Positions 5,748-11,462 of a stretch of 11,462 nt of DNA are shown piece by piece. The translations under genes and the position numbers were made by a program. Under the pieces are notes generated by a model, which did no database searches, was not told the DNA's origin, and saw only the letters and a list, made by a program, of their open reading frames with translations. The stretch is from JBBQSU01 sp038234815. Lineage in GTDB: Bacteria; Planctomycetota; Phycisphaerae; Tepidisphaerales; Tepidisphaeraceae. Position 1 is the first letter of the stretch; each line of letters begins with the position of its first letter. The stretch spans positions 1 to 11,462 of the forward strand of contig JBBQSU010000107.1 of the NCBI GenBank assembly GCA_038234815.1, read 5' to 3'.

Positions 5748-7811
5748 GGGTACGATTGGCTCGGCTTGACAACGGTTTTGGAAAATATTCTCGGTGAAAG
5801 CGGCGCGATCGCCCGGCGGCTGGGGGAGCGCTACGAATTTCGGCAGCAGCAGATGGACATGGCCGCGGCCGTCGAGCGCGCAATCGAGCAGGGCCGGCAC
5901 CTGCTGGTTGAAGCGGGCACGGGTGTCGGCAAATCCTTCGCCTATCTTCTGCCTGCCATCGACTATGCGGTCCGCCAGCGAAAACGCGTGGTCATTTCGA
6001 CCCACACGATCGCGCTGCAAGAGCAGCTTATCGAGAAGGACATTCCGCTGCTCCAGAGCGTCTATCCCGATGAATTCATCGCCGTGCTCGTCAAAGGCCG
6101 AAGCAATTATCTTTGCCAGAGGCGATTGGAGCAGGCCGCGGGGCGCCAGCAAGCGCTGTTCGATCAGCCGCAGCAGATTCAATCCTTGGGCGTGATCCAG
6201 CACTGGGCCAGCGAGCAGCTTCGCCGGGGGGGCACCGGCTCGCTGGCCGAATTGCCCGGTCTTCCCGATTCGAGCGTGTGGGACAAGGTGTGCGCCGAAC
6301 ACGGCAACTGTCTGGGCAAGAAGTGCGATTTCTACAAGCAGTGCTTCTGGCAAAGCGCCAAGAAGCGAATGCAGGTGGGCAACATTCTGGTGGTGAATCA
6401 CTCGCTCTTCTTCGCCGATCTGGCGCTGCGGGCCGCGGGCGTGCAATACCTGCCCAAGTACGACGTCGTGATCCTCGACGAAGCGCACACGGTTGAAGAC
6501 GTGGCCGGCGACCATTTTGGCCTGAAATTCACCGAGGCCGGACTGAAGTACCAATTAAGGCATCTGTTTGAGCCTAGACGTGGCCGGGGGATGCTCAGCA
6601 GCTTCGGTTCGATGGCCAATCCGGCGATTCAGGACGTGATCAATCTCTATCCGCTGGCCGAGCGGTTTTTCGAATCGTGCATTGGTTGGATGAAACAGCA
6701 GAGTCGTTCCAACGGCCGGATGACCGATCCGCGGGTGGTTGATGATGAGCTTTCGCCGAAGCTGCGCGACCTGGCGTTGCACCTTAAGGCCATGCTGCCG
6801 GAACTGAAAACCGACGAAGACTTGAGCGAGATGACTTCGGCGATCGCCAAGGTTGAAAATCTGGGGCAGAGCCTCGAGGCCATCCTGGGCCAAGCTCTGC
6901 CCGATGCGGTTTATTGGATGGAGGTGTCCGAGCGCACCCCACGAAGGGTTAGTCTGCACGCGGCGCCGGTGAGCATTGGTCAGGGCCTGCGGAAATATCT
7001 TTTTGAAAAGACGCGGAGCGTGATTCTGGCCAGCGCGACGCTGTGTACCGCCAATGGGTCCAATGGCTCGCCGGCACGAAAATCGAAGAAAACCGACGAC
7101 GCCGACGCGGGTACGAAGTTGGATGCGTCGTTTCGATACATCGCCGGGCGCGTGGGTGTGATGGAGGAAAAGACCGATGCACTGCAGCTAGGCTCGCCGT
7201 TTGATTACGAGAAACAGGCGATACTGTATCTGGAGACGAACCTTCCCGAGCCGAGCGATCCGATGTTCATGCCGGCGGCGTGCGCGCGTGTGCTGCATTA
7301 TCTGAACGAAACCCGCGGAGGCGCGTTCGTGCTGTTCACGTCGTACAAAATGCTAAGCGATGCCGCCGAGCGCCTGCGGGCCGATTTGGAGCGCATGCAC
7401 CTCCCGCTGCTGGTGCAGGGGCAGGATGTCACTCGCCGGGTGCTGCTCGAACGTTTCCGAACCACGCCCAACGCTGTGCTGTTCGGCACGAGCAGTTTTT
7501 GGCAGGGTATCGACGTGCAAGGCAATCAGCTTCGTAATGTGATTATCGTGAAGCTTCCGTTCGCCGTCCCCGACGAGCCGGTGATCGAGGCCCGCCTGGA
7601 AGCCGTGACGCGGGCTGGCGGGAATGCGTTCATGGACTATTCGGTGCCGGAAGCGATTATCAAACTGAAGCAGGGCTTCGGGCGATTGATCCGCAGCAAA
7701 ACCGATACGGGAATCGTGGCGATTTTGGACAGCCGGGTGAAGACCAAGCGGTACGGCAAACTATTTTTGCGCGCCCTGCCCGGGTGTCGGCTGGTGGAGG
7801 TAAACCAATGA
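5739..7811 (+). CDS. dinG: DinG/XPD-family ATP-dependent helicase
   Basis: The 690-residue product is a superfamily 2 iron-sulphur helicase that unwinds DNA with 5'-3' polarity, as characterised for DinG and XPD, and acts in repair and in resolving R-loops or forks. Motifs in order: Walker A EAGTGVGKS (58-66), a motif Ia-like STHTIALQEQL (88-97), DEAH (247-250), motif III ILASATL (429-435), a motif IV-like FVLFTSYKML (530-539), motif V FGTSSFWQGIDV (582-593) and motif VI QGFGRLIRS (645-653). Cys126, 191, 196 and 202 match the cluster-binding cysteines of E. coli DinG; the last three have the same 5 and 6 residue spacing. Cys185 is an extra. After motif III there is a hydrophilic insertion rich in Ser, Lys and Asp (about 438-462). 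The GTG at 5739 has no good Shine-Dalgarno; TTG at 5766 or 5778 are alternatives. The stop overlaps the next ATG (ATGA). Confidence 0.94.
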   Translation: MLSGYDWLGLTTVLENILGESGAIARRLGERYEFRQQQMDMAAAVERAIEQGRHLLVEAGTGVGKSFAYLLPAIDYAVRQRKRVVISTHTIALQEQLIEKDIPLLQSVYPDEFIAVLVKGRSNYLCQRRLEQAAGRQQALFDQPQQIQSLGVIQHWASEQLRRGGTGSLAELPGLPDSSVWDKVCAEHGNCLGKKCDFYKQCFWQSAKKRMQVGNILVVNHSLFFADLALRAAGVQYLPKYDVVILDEAHTVEDVAGDHFGLKFTEAGLKYQLRHLFEPRRGRGMLSSFGSMANPAIQDVINLYPLAERFFESCIGWMKQQSRSNGRMTDPRVVDDELSPKLRDLALHLKAMLPELKTDEDLSEMTSAIAKVENLGQSLEAILGQALPDAVYWMEVSERTPRRVSLHAAPVSIGQGLRKYLFEKTRSVILASATLCTANGSNGSPARKSKKTDDADAGTKLDASFRYIAGRVGVMEEKTDALQLGSPFDYEKQAILYLETNLPEPSDPMFMPAACARVLHYLNETRGGAFVLFTSYKMLSDAAERLRADLERMHLPLLVQGQDVTRRVLLERFRTTPNAVLFGTSSFWQGIDVQGNQLRNVIIVKLPFAVPDEPVIEARLEAVTRAGGNAFMDYSVPEAIIKLKQGFGRLIRSKTDTGIVAILDSRVKTKRYGKLFLRALPGCRLVEVNQ
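7796..7811 (+). promoter_or_regulatory. Ribosome-binding site and ATGA coupling of the TPR gene
   Basis: GGAGG at 7796-7800 lies seven bases before the ATG at 7808, inside the last codons of dinG. The ATG overlaps the dinG TGA (7809-7811). This fixes the start of the next gene and indicates translational coupling. Confidence 0.8.
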
Positions 7812-9514
7812 TTCGTGCTTGCGGTCATTGCACTTACGCATTGATGGCGTTGCTGTGCCTCGCGGCCGGGCCGTCCACACGGCCGGACGATCGCCCGGTT
7901 GCTGCGCTGCTGAACGACTTGGGTTCGAGCAACCCCGCGGTCCGGCAACTGGCCCAGGAATCGCTCGCCCGGCGCGGCGACGAAGCACGTGACGCGCTGC
8001 TGGCGGCGCGAAAAGATGCCGGCCCGGAAACGCTTGCGCGCATCGGTCAACTGCTCAAAAACTTGCCAAGATTTCGGGCCGACGATCCCCCTGCGGTCCG
8101 GGATTTACTGAACCGTTTCAATGGATTTGACTTCAGCCAGCAGAAGGAGGCGCTCAAGCAACTGGCCGATTTGCCCGGCTCAACCGGTATTGACGTATTA
8201 TTTCGACTTTTGGACGAGGAGCAGAGCGAATCACTCCGCTGGGCGATCGCCGGCCAGTTGAGCGCGCTGAAAACCCCCGCAGCGGCCGAGCGATTGCGCG
8301 GTTTGGATATCGAGGGGCGGAGCGCTGCCGACCTGGTCGCCATCGGCTGGGCCTGGGAGAAGCAGGACCCGGCCAAAGCTACGGGCGTGTTCGTTAAGGC
8401 CATCGAGGCCGAGCAGGCCCATCGAACCAATGATTCGGGGCAGATGACTAAGGTCTTTAGCTGGTTGGTGCAAACGGCGCAGGCGAAGAAGGATTACAAC
8501 TTGACGGCGCAGTGGCTGCGGCGACACCTCGAGCGCGACGGCGCCGACGAAGCGCCCGGCGTGGCGATGGAACTGCTCAAACTCCAAGGCAATTTCGGCC
8601 CGCTGAACGGCCTGACCCGCGATCTTCAAAATTTCGGCACCCCGCTCGGTGAACCGCTCAAAATGTATGCCCTGGCGCGCCTTGCCACGCGAACCGGTCA
8701 GAGCGCGCTGGCCGAAACCTTCAGTCTGGCCGCGATGGCCTCCCCCGAAAACACGGTCGCTCGGTCCGAAGTGGCTGCGACGCTCGTGCAGGTGGGCTGG
8801 ATCGAGCCGGCCGAAGCTGAACTGGAACAAGTCCTTCGAGAAACCGTCGACGCGCCTGGCCCTCTGACCAGCAACGCCCACCTGCTCTTTGGCTCAATCC
8901 TGCTGCAAAAACAGGATTACTTTCGTAGCGGGGAGCAACTGAGGATGGCATTGGAAAAGCGTGATGAGAGTACGCAGATCAATCGGACGGATGCCTTTGG
9001 GCGCAGCACGGTATGGACGGACCGGGAGGCATGGACCGAGGTGAACTGGAGGTATTACCTGGCGGCGAAAAAGAGCGGCGATGTAATTGAGGTGGACCGT
9101 TGCCTCAAGGAAATCATCCGCCTGGACAGTGCCGAATCGAACCTCGCGGTCGATCTGGTGCCGGCGCTGAAAGAGAACAATCATCCGCGCGAGGCCGAGA
9201 CGATTTTCCGCAGGGTTTATGAGTCGATCGCGCCGATGGTGAATGAGAATCCCGAAAACGCGGAATTTCAGAATAACCTGGCCTGGCTGTGCGCCCGTTG
9301 TGACCAGCGCCTGCCCGAGGCTCTGGATCGAGCCAATAGAGCGGTGGAAACCTCCCCCGACAACCCCGCCTACATCGACACGCTGGCTGAAGTGCATTTC
9401 CGCTTGGGGCACACGATTAAGGCCGCGCGCCTCGAGCGGCGGGCCTTGGAACTTCGGCCGGACGATACGTTCATGCTCGAGCAGCTCAAGCGATTTGAAA
9501 TTGCCGGGAAGTGA
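7808..9514 (+). CDS. Exported HEAT/TPR-repeat protein
   Basis: The 568-residue product begins with a short charged segment and a hydrophobic stretch (YALMALLCLAAG, about 10-21) that reads as a signal peptide, so it is probably periplasmic or envelope-associated; no good lipobox is seen. Residues about 29-85 are HEAT-like (VAALLNDLGSSNPAVRQLAQESL). The rest is helical repeats, with TPR-like units near 284-345, 355-385 and most clearly at the C-terminus: LAWLCARCDQRLPEALDRAN with AVETSPDNP (491-520) and YIDTLAEVHFRLGHTIKAAR with ALELRPDD (522-553). There is no catalytic domain, so a scaffold or protein-interaction role is likely, partner unknown. The ATG at 7808 is chosen over upstream in-frame codons because GGAGG precedes it and it overlaps the dinG stop. 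Large exported TPR proteins of this kind are common in planctomycetes. Confidence 0.88.
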   Translation: MIRACGHCTYALMALLCLAAGPSTRPDDRPVAALLNDLGSSNPAVRQLAQESLARRGDEARDALLAARKDAGPETLARIGQLLKNLPRFRADDPPAVRDLLNRFNGFDFSQQKEALKQLADLPGSTGIDVLFRLLDEEQSESLRWAIAGQLSALKTPAAAERLRGLDIEGRSAADLVAIGWAWEKQDPAKATGVFVKAIEAEQAHRTNDSGQMTKVFSWLVQTAQAKKDYNLTAQWLRRHLERDGADEAPGVAMELLKLQGNFGPLNGLTRDLQNFGTPLGEPLKMYALARLATRTGQSALAETFSLAAMASPENTVARSEVAATLVQVGWIEPAEAELEQVLRETVDAPGPLTSNAHLLFGSILLQKQDYFRSGEQLRMALEKRDESTQINRTDAFGRSTVWTDREAWTEVNWRYYLAAKKSGDVIEVDRCLKEIIRLDSAESNLAVDLVPALKENNHPREAETIFRRVYESIAPMVNENPENAEFQNNLAWLCARCDQRLPEALDRANRAVETSPDNPAYIDTLAEVHFRLGHTIKAARLERRALELRPDDTFMLEQLKRFEIAGK

Positions 9515-9516
9515 AA

Positions 9517-9538
9517 CTGCCGTTGGCTATCCCGGCAG
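9517..9538. terminator. Hairpin between convergent genes
   Basis: CTGCCG (9517-9522) pairs with CGGCAG (9533-9538) around a 10-base loop in the 43-base gap between the TPR gene stop and the lpxI stop. GGCG and CGCC arms (9541-9552 region) add a second possible stem. No T-run follows on either strand, so this would be a weak or factor-dependent terminator if it is one. Confidence 0.35.
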
Positions 9539-9557
9539 CGGCGTAACGCGCCGGAGA

Positions 9558-10394
9558 TTATTCTCCTGCGTACCCCACGATGGCGATCTTGTAACGATCG
9601 GCCAGTTCCAGCACCTTGGACTTTTCCAGCAAGATGGTTTTGCCCGGTTCCAGGACCAGGCACGACGCCCGGGCGGCGTGGAGTTTCTCCATCGTGGTGG
9701 TGCCGATGGTGGGCACGTCCACGCGCATGTCGCTGTGGGTGTTTGATACCTTGATCAGGGTCCAGTTTCCTTTTCGACAAAGCTCACCGGCGCGATCGAT
9801 CATGGCATTGGTGCCTTCCAGGGCCTCGACGGCGATCACGTCGCGGTTCAGGACGGCGATGCTCTGCCCGATGTCCAAGCGGCTGATTTGACAGCAGAGG
9901 GGATAGCCAAAGCGGATGTCGATCCACTGGCTGTCGGTAGGCAGGCAGGTGCCCATCGGCCCGGGTGTGGCCAGATGCTCAGCGACGTAAGTGGTTGAAT
10001 CGATCAATTCAATTCCCGACTCGGCCAGTTCGTCCATCAACGCCGACAGCACCGCGTAGGGTCGCTTGTCGTGACGGAGCCGGCCAAAGAAAATCCGCAG
10101 GGTCCGCAGGTCTGGAATATATCGCAGGAGGATGCCCGGATCATACATCCGAGCCTTTTGCACCCGCCCTACCATGATGGCCTGCCGACACCCGCTGCGG
10201 CGGAGCTTGCGGATCCACCCCCCGAGTCTGGCGACACTGACCCAGGCGAAATCGTCCACCTCCGACGCCAGTTCCGGCCGGGCGCTTCCTGCCAACGCCA
10301 CGCAAACCACTTTTCGCCCGGCCGCCCGTGCGCCCCGGGCGACGAGGATCGGAAAAATCCCTTCACCGGCGATCAATCCCAGTGGCTCGGTCAT
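9558..10394 (-). CDS. lpxI: UDP-2,3-diacylglucosamine pyrophosphatase LpxI
   Basis: LpxI hydrolyses UDP-2,3-diacylglucosamine to 2,3-diacylglucosamine 1-phosphate (lipid X) and UMP, a cytoplasmic step of lipid A synthesis; it replaces LpxH in some bacteria. From the ATG at 10394 the product has 278 residues, near the Caulobacter enzyme's length. Visible family motifs are LGLIAGEGIFP at the N-terminus, MGRVQKA-like VGRVQK (about 76-81), DIGQSIAV and DVIAVEALEGTNAMI (about 174-200), and KVSNTHSDMRVDVPTIG (about 215-231). The Asp in SDMR (about 222) corresponds to the Asp225 reported as essential in Caulobacter LpxI. A GTG directly upstream (10397) could add one residue. No canonical Shine-Dalgarno is seen. 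It lies 26 bases after a terminator-like hairpin and converges on the TPR gene. No other lipid A gene is in the window. Confidence 0.94.
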   Translation of the reverse strand: MTEPLGLIAGEGIFPILVARGARAAGRKVVCVALAGSARPELASEVDDFAWVSVARLGGWIRKLRRSGCRQAIMVGRVQKARMYDPGILLRYIPDLRTLRIFFGRLRHDKRPYAVLSALMDELAESGIELIDSTTYVAEHLATPGPMGTCLPTDSQWIDIRFGYPLCCQISRLDIGQSIAVLNRDVIAVEALEGTNAMIDRAGELCRKGNWTLIKVSNTHSDMRVDVPTIGTTTMEKLHAARASCLVLEPGKTILLEKSKVLELADRYKIAIVGYAGE

Positions 10395-10420
10395 CACAAA
10401 AACGTCACTTCTGCGGGGGA

Positions 10421-10461
10421 TAAAATCGACGGGGGACGAGCAAAACTGCCCGTCCCCGTCG
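10421..10461 (-). terminator. Intrinsic terminator-like hairpin upstream of lpxI
   Basis: On the minus strand CGACGGGGACG (10461-10451) pairs with CGTCCCCCGTCG (10438-10427) with a single extra base, around a 12-base loop, and is followed by ATTTTA (10426-10421). It lies 33 bases after the stop of the membrane-anchored gene. The GC-rich 11-bp stem with a short U-run is a good intrinsic terminator shape. Only 26 bases remain to the lpxI ATG, so it might instead act as an attenuator or be leaky. Confidence 0.6.
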
Positions 10462-10494
10462 CTCGTTCCTGGCGTTTCGTGCAGGCGCCTGGCA

Positions 10495-11010
10495 TCACGG
10501 CAGCTGCATTTCCAGATTGTCGGTCTTGCCGTCGGAGCATTTCGCGTCCTGCACTGCAGACATACGAGCCTGATCCCTGTACGTCGCCCACACCTTGTCG
10601 CCGGGCTTCTTTATTTCAAGGCCGGTCATCCGCGCCTCTTCTTCGCCCATCATAGAAGTCGGGTCGGTACTGGCGGCAGCGGCCTCGATCTTTTTCTGAG
10701 CCGCCGGCGTGTAGCGCTCCAGCCAGCCGATAAACCGGGTCTTGCCGTGGTCACAGGAAAACACTCGGACGGCCCAGGCCGGCTTGCCGTCTTTCATAAA
10801 GGGCGGAACCAGGTTGATCTTGTCGGCGAAAAGGGCATTCATGGCCGCTTCGGGTGAACTGTCGTCGGTGGTGTAGTAGGCCTTGGTGGGGATGTTGGGC
10901 CGGTCAGGAATGAGCTGCCAGACAATAAACCCGATCGCAATGACAATGATCCCGATGGTGGCGCCCGTCGTAAAGGCGGGATTATCATTGAGCTTTTCTC
11001 GAATTCCCAC
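10495..11010 (-). CDS. Membrane-anchored protein of unknown function
   Basis: From the GTG at 11010 the product has 171 residues. AAGGAG (11022-11017) lies six bases upstream of this codon, which decides the start; the longer frame to 11112 is not supported. A short cytoplasmic N-terminus (MGIREKLNDNPAF) is followed by one hydrophobic helix (about 14-34) and PDRP, so the rest is probably outside the cytoplasmic membrane. The soluble part contains KAYYTTDD (43-50), a VPPF segment (68-71), VRVFSC (81-86), FIGWLERYTP (93-102), a Met/Glu-rich linker and GLEIKKPGDKVW (130-141). Two cysteines, Cys86 and Cys158, could form a disulphide. The pattern resembles, from memory, small planctomycete membrane-anchored hypothetical proteins; no function is known to me. 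lpxI follows on the same strand, separated by a terminator-like hairpin. Confidence 0.82.
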   Translation of the reverse strand: MGIREKLNDNPAFTTGATIGIIVIAIGFIVWQLIPDRPNIPTKAYYTTDDSSPEAAMNALFADKINLVPPFMKDGKPAWAVRVFSCDHGKTRFIGWLERYTPAAQKKIEAAAASTDPTSMMGEEEARMTGLEIKKPGDKVWATYRDQARMSAVQDAKCSDGKTDNLEMQLP

Positions 11011-11336
11011 GGATAACTCCTTTTCGTGCTTTAGAATGATGATCGATCCTCGCCCGTCAGGCGATATGACTCTGCCCGTCATCCTAATGCCCCCCCTTGG
11101 TGACTGCAACAATAGAATAGGCTGTTAGCTGGATAAGATTCATAATCCACCCCAACTGCTGCGAATCATCCTTGCCAGCGGCACAACTTGCTTAGCTTGC
11201 CATTGTTCGTGCGGAAAAATGCATACCAAGGAAATTACGGTGGAATCCGGCCAGAAAGCGAAGTACCGTAACGCCAGCCATTCAGCGGGGTTTTTCCCGG
11301 ACGTTAGCGTGCCCGTTCTGACCCGGAAGAAGGAAC
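11011..11336. other. Divergent intergenic region
   Basis: These 326 bases separate two divergently transcribed genes, and no supportable gene lies in them. On the minus strand TTGCAG (from 11106) and TAGGAT (from 11083) are 17 bases apart, a weak promoter candidate for the membrane-anchored gene. GGATAAGATTCATAATCC (11131-11148) is an imperfect inverted repeat with GGAT/ATCC ends. CTTGC occurs three times (11171, 11187, 11196). GACGGGC occurs twice on the minus strand near 11046-11082. No clear promoter is seen for the plus-strand gene. Confidence 0.45.
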
Positions 11337-11462
11337 ATGTTGTCCATCGTTGCCCGCCTCGTGCCACGCGTAGCGCTGCTGATCGCGGTTGCCCTGATCG
11401 GTGAAACCGTGCTTCAGCCAATGATAGACCATCCCAAAATAGCTTCCTGCTCGGCCACGCTC
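11337..11462 (+). CDS. N-terminus of an exported or membrane protein (partial)
   Basis: A frame opens at the ATG at 11337 and stays open to the window end (42 codons). It has purine-rich ribosome-binding sequence just upstream: GGAAG at 11325-11329 (seven bases from ATG) and AAGGA at 11330-11334, which would suit the TTG at 11340 as an alternative start. The visible protein begins MLSIVARLVPRVALLIAVALIG, basic residues followed by a hydrophobic core, which fits a signal peptide or first membrane helix. A Cys lies near the visible end (SCSAT). The family cannot be recognised from this fragment. The start and reading frame are likely but not certain. Confidence 0.5.
   Translation, partial: MLSIVARLVPRVALLIAVALIGETVLQPMIDHPKIASCSATL

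Noticed and set aside
5766..5771. Consensus-like TTGACA just inside dinG
   Set aside because: No -10 hexamer lies at 16-18 bases downstream; TATTCT is only 14 bases away, and the site falls in the coding start region.
5742..6554. Long minus-strand open frame of 270 codons antisense to dinG
   Set aside because: It lies wholly antisense to a gene with intact helicase motifs, is rich in His, Arg and Gln with no recognisable domain, and is explained by GC-rich codon bias.
8231..8881. Minus-strand open frame of 216 codons antisense to the TPR gene
   Set aside because: Same reasoning: low-complexity Arg/Gly/His-rich translation, no domain, fully inside a well-supported plus-strand gene.
11011..11112. 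N-terminal extension of the membrane-anchored protein to 11112
   Set aside because: The GTG at 11010 has AAGGAG at ideal spacing; the added residues look non-coding.
11140..11421. Minus-strand 93-codon frame and plus-strand 61-codon frame (11219-11404) near the window end
   Set aside because: Neither has a good ribosome-binding site or a recognisable motif, and both overlap the better supported start at 11337.
1..11462. CRISPR arrays, tRNA or rRNA genes, insertion sequences, phage genes
   Set aside because: No regularly spaced repeats, no cloverleaf or rRNA-like sequence and no transposase or integrase motif were seen in any frame.

Overview
The window looks like ordinary chromosomal DNA from a GC-rich, Gram-negative-type bacterium, most likely a planctomycete and perhaps of the Phycisphaerae. 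This is an inference from the gene set: a complex I operon end, LpxI-type lipid A synthesis, a GntR/LacI-type regulator, a signal-peptide HEAT/TPR protein and small membrane-anchored proteins of a style I associate with planctomycetes. No rRNA, tRNA, CRISPR array, intact insertion sequence or phage gene was found. I see no convincing multi-gene defence or biosynthetic system.

Layout. 1-2034 (+) holds the 3' end of nuoM and all of nuoN, the proton-pumping membrane subunits of NADH:quinone oxidoreductase. 2237-3205 (-) encodes a membrane fatty-acid desaturase that converges on nuoN. It diverges from 3353-3856 (+), a YkgJ-type CxxCxxCC protein, across a short intergenic region with candidate promoter and operator elements. 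4183-5172 (+) is a GntR-type transcription factor with a LacI-like sensor domain, preceded by a 326-base non-coding region rich in palindromes. Its 3' end overlaps 5144-5557 (+), an uncharacterised 137-residue protein.

5739-7811 (+) encodes a DinG/XPD-type iron-sulphur helicase. It is translationally coupled by an ATGA overlap to 7808-9514 (+), an apparently exported HEAT/TPR protein. On the minus strand, 10495-11010 encodes a single-span membrane-anchored protein. It is followed by a terminator-like hairpin and then by lpxI (9558-10394), which converges on the TPR gene. A divergent 326-base gap leads to 11337-11462 (+), the start of a gene for a protein with a hydrophobic N-terminus that runs off the window.

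Functionally the window mixes respiration (NuoM/N), membrane lipid work (desaturase, LpxI), DNA repair (DinG) and transcription control (GntR). The best leads for novelty are the palindromes around the GntR gene together with its overlapping unknown partner, the coupling of a cytosolic helicase to an exported TPR protein, and the terminator-like hairpin squeezed between two genes just before lpxI. All promoter and operator calls are by eye and are weak.
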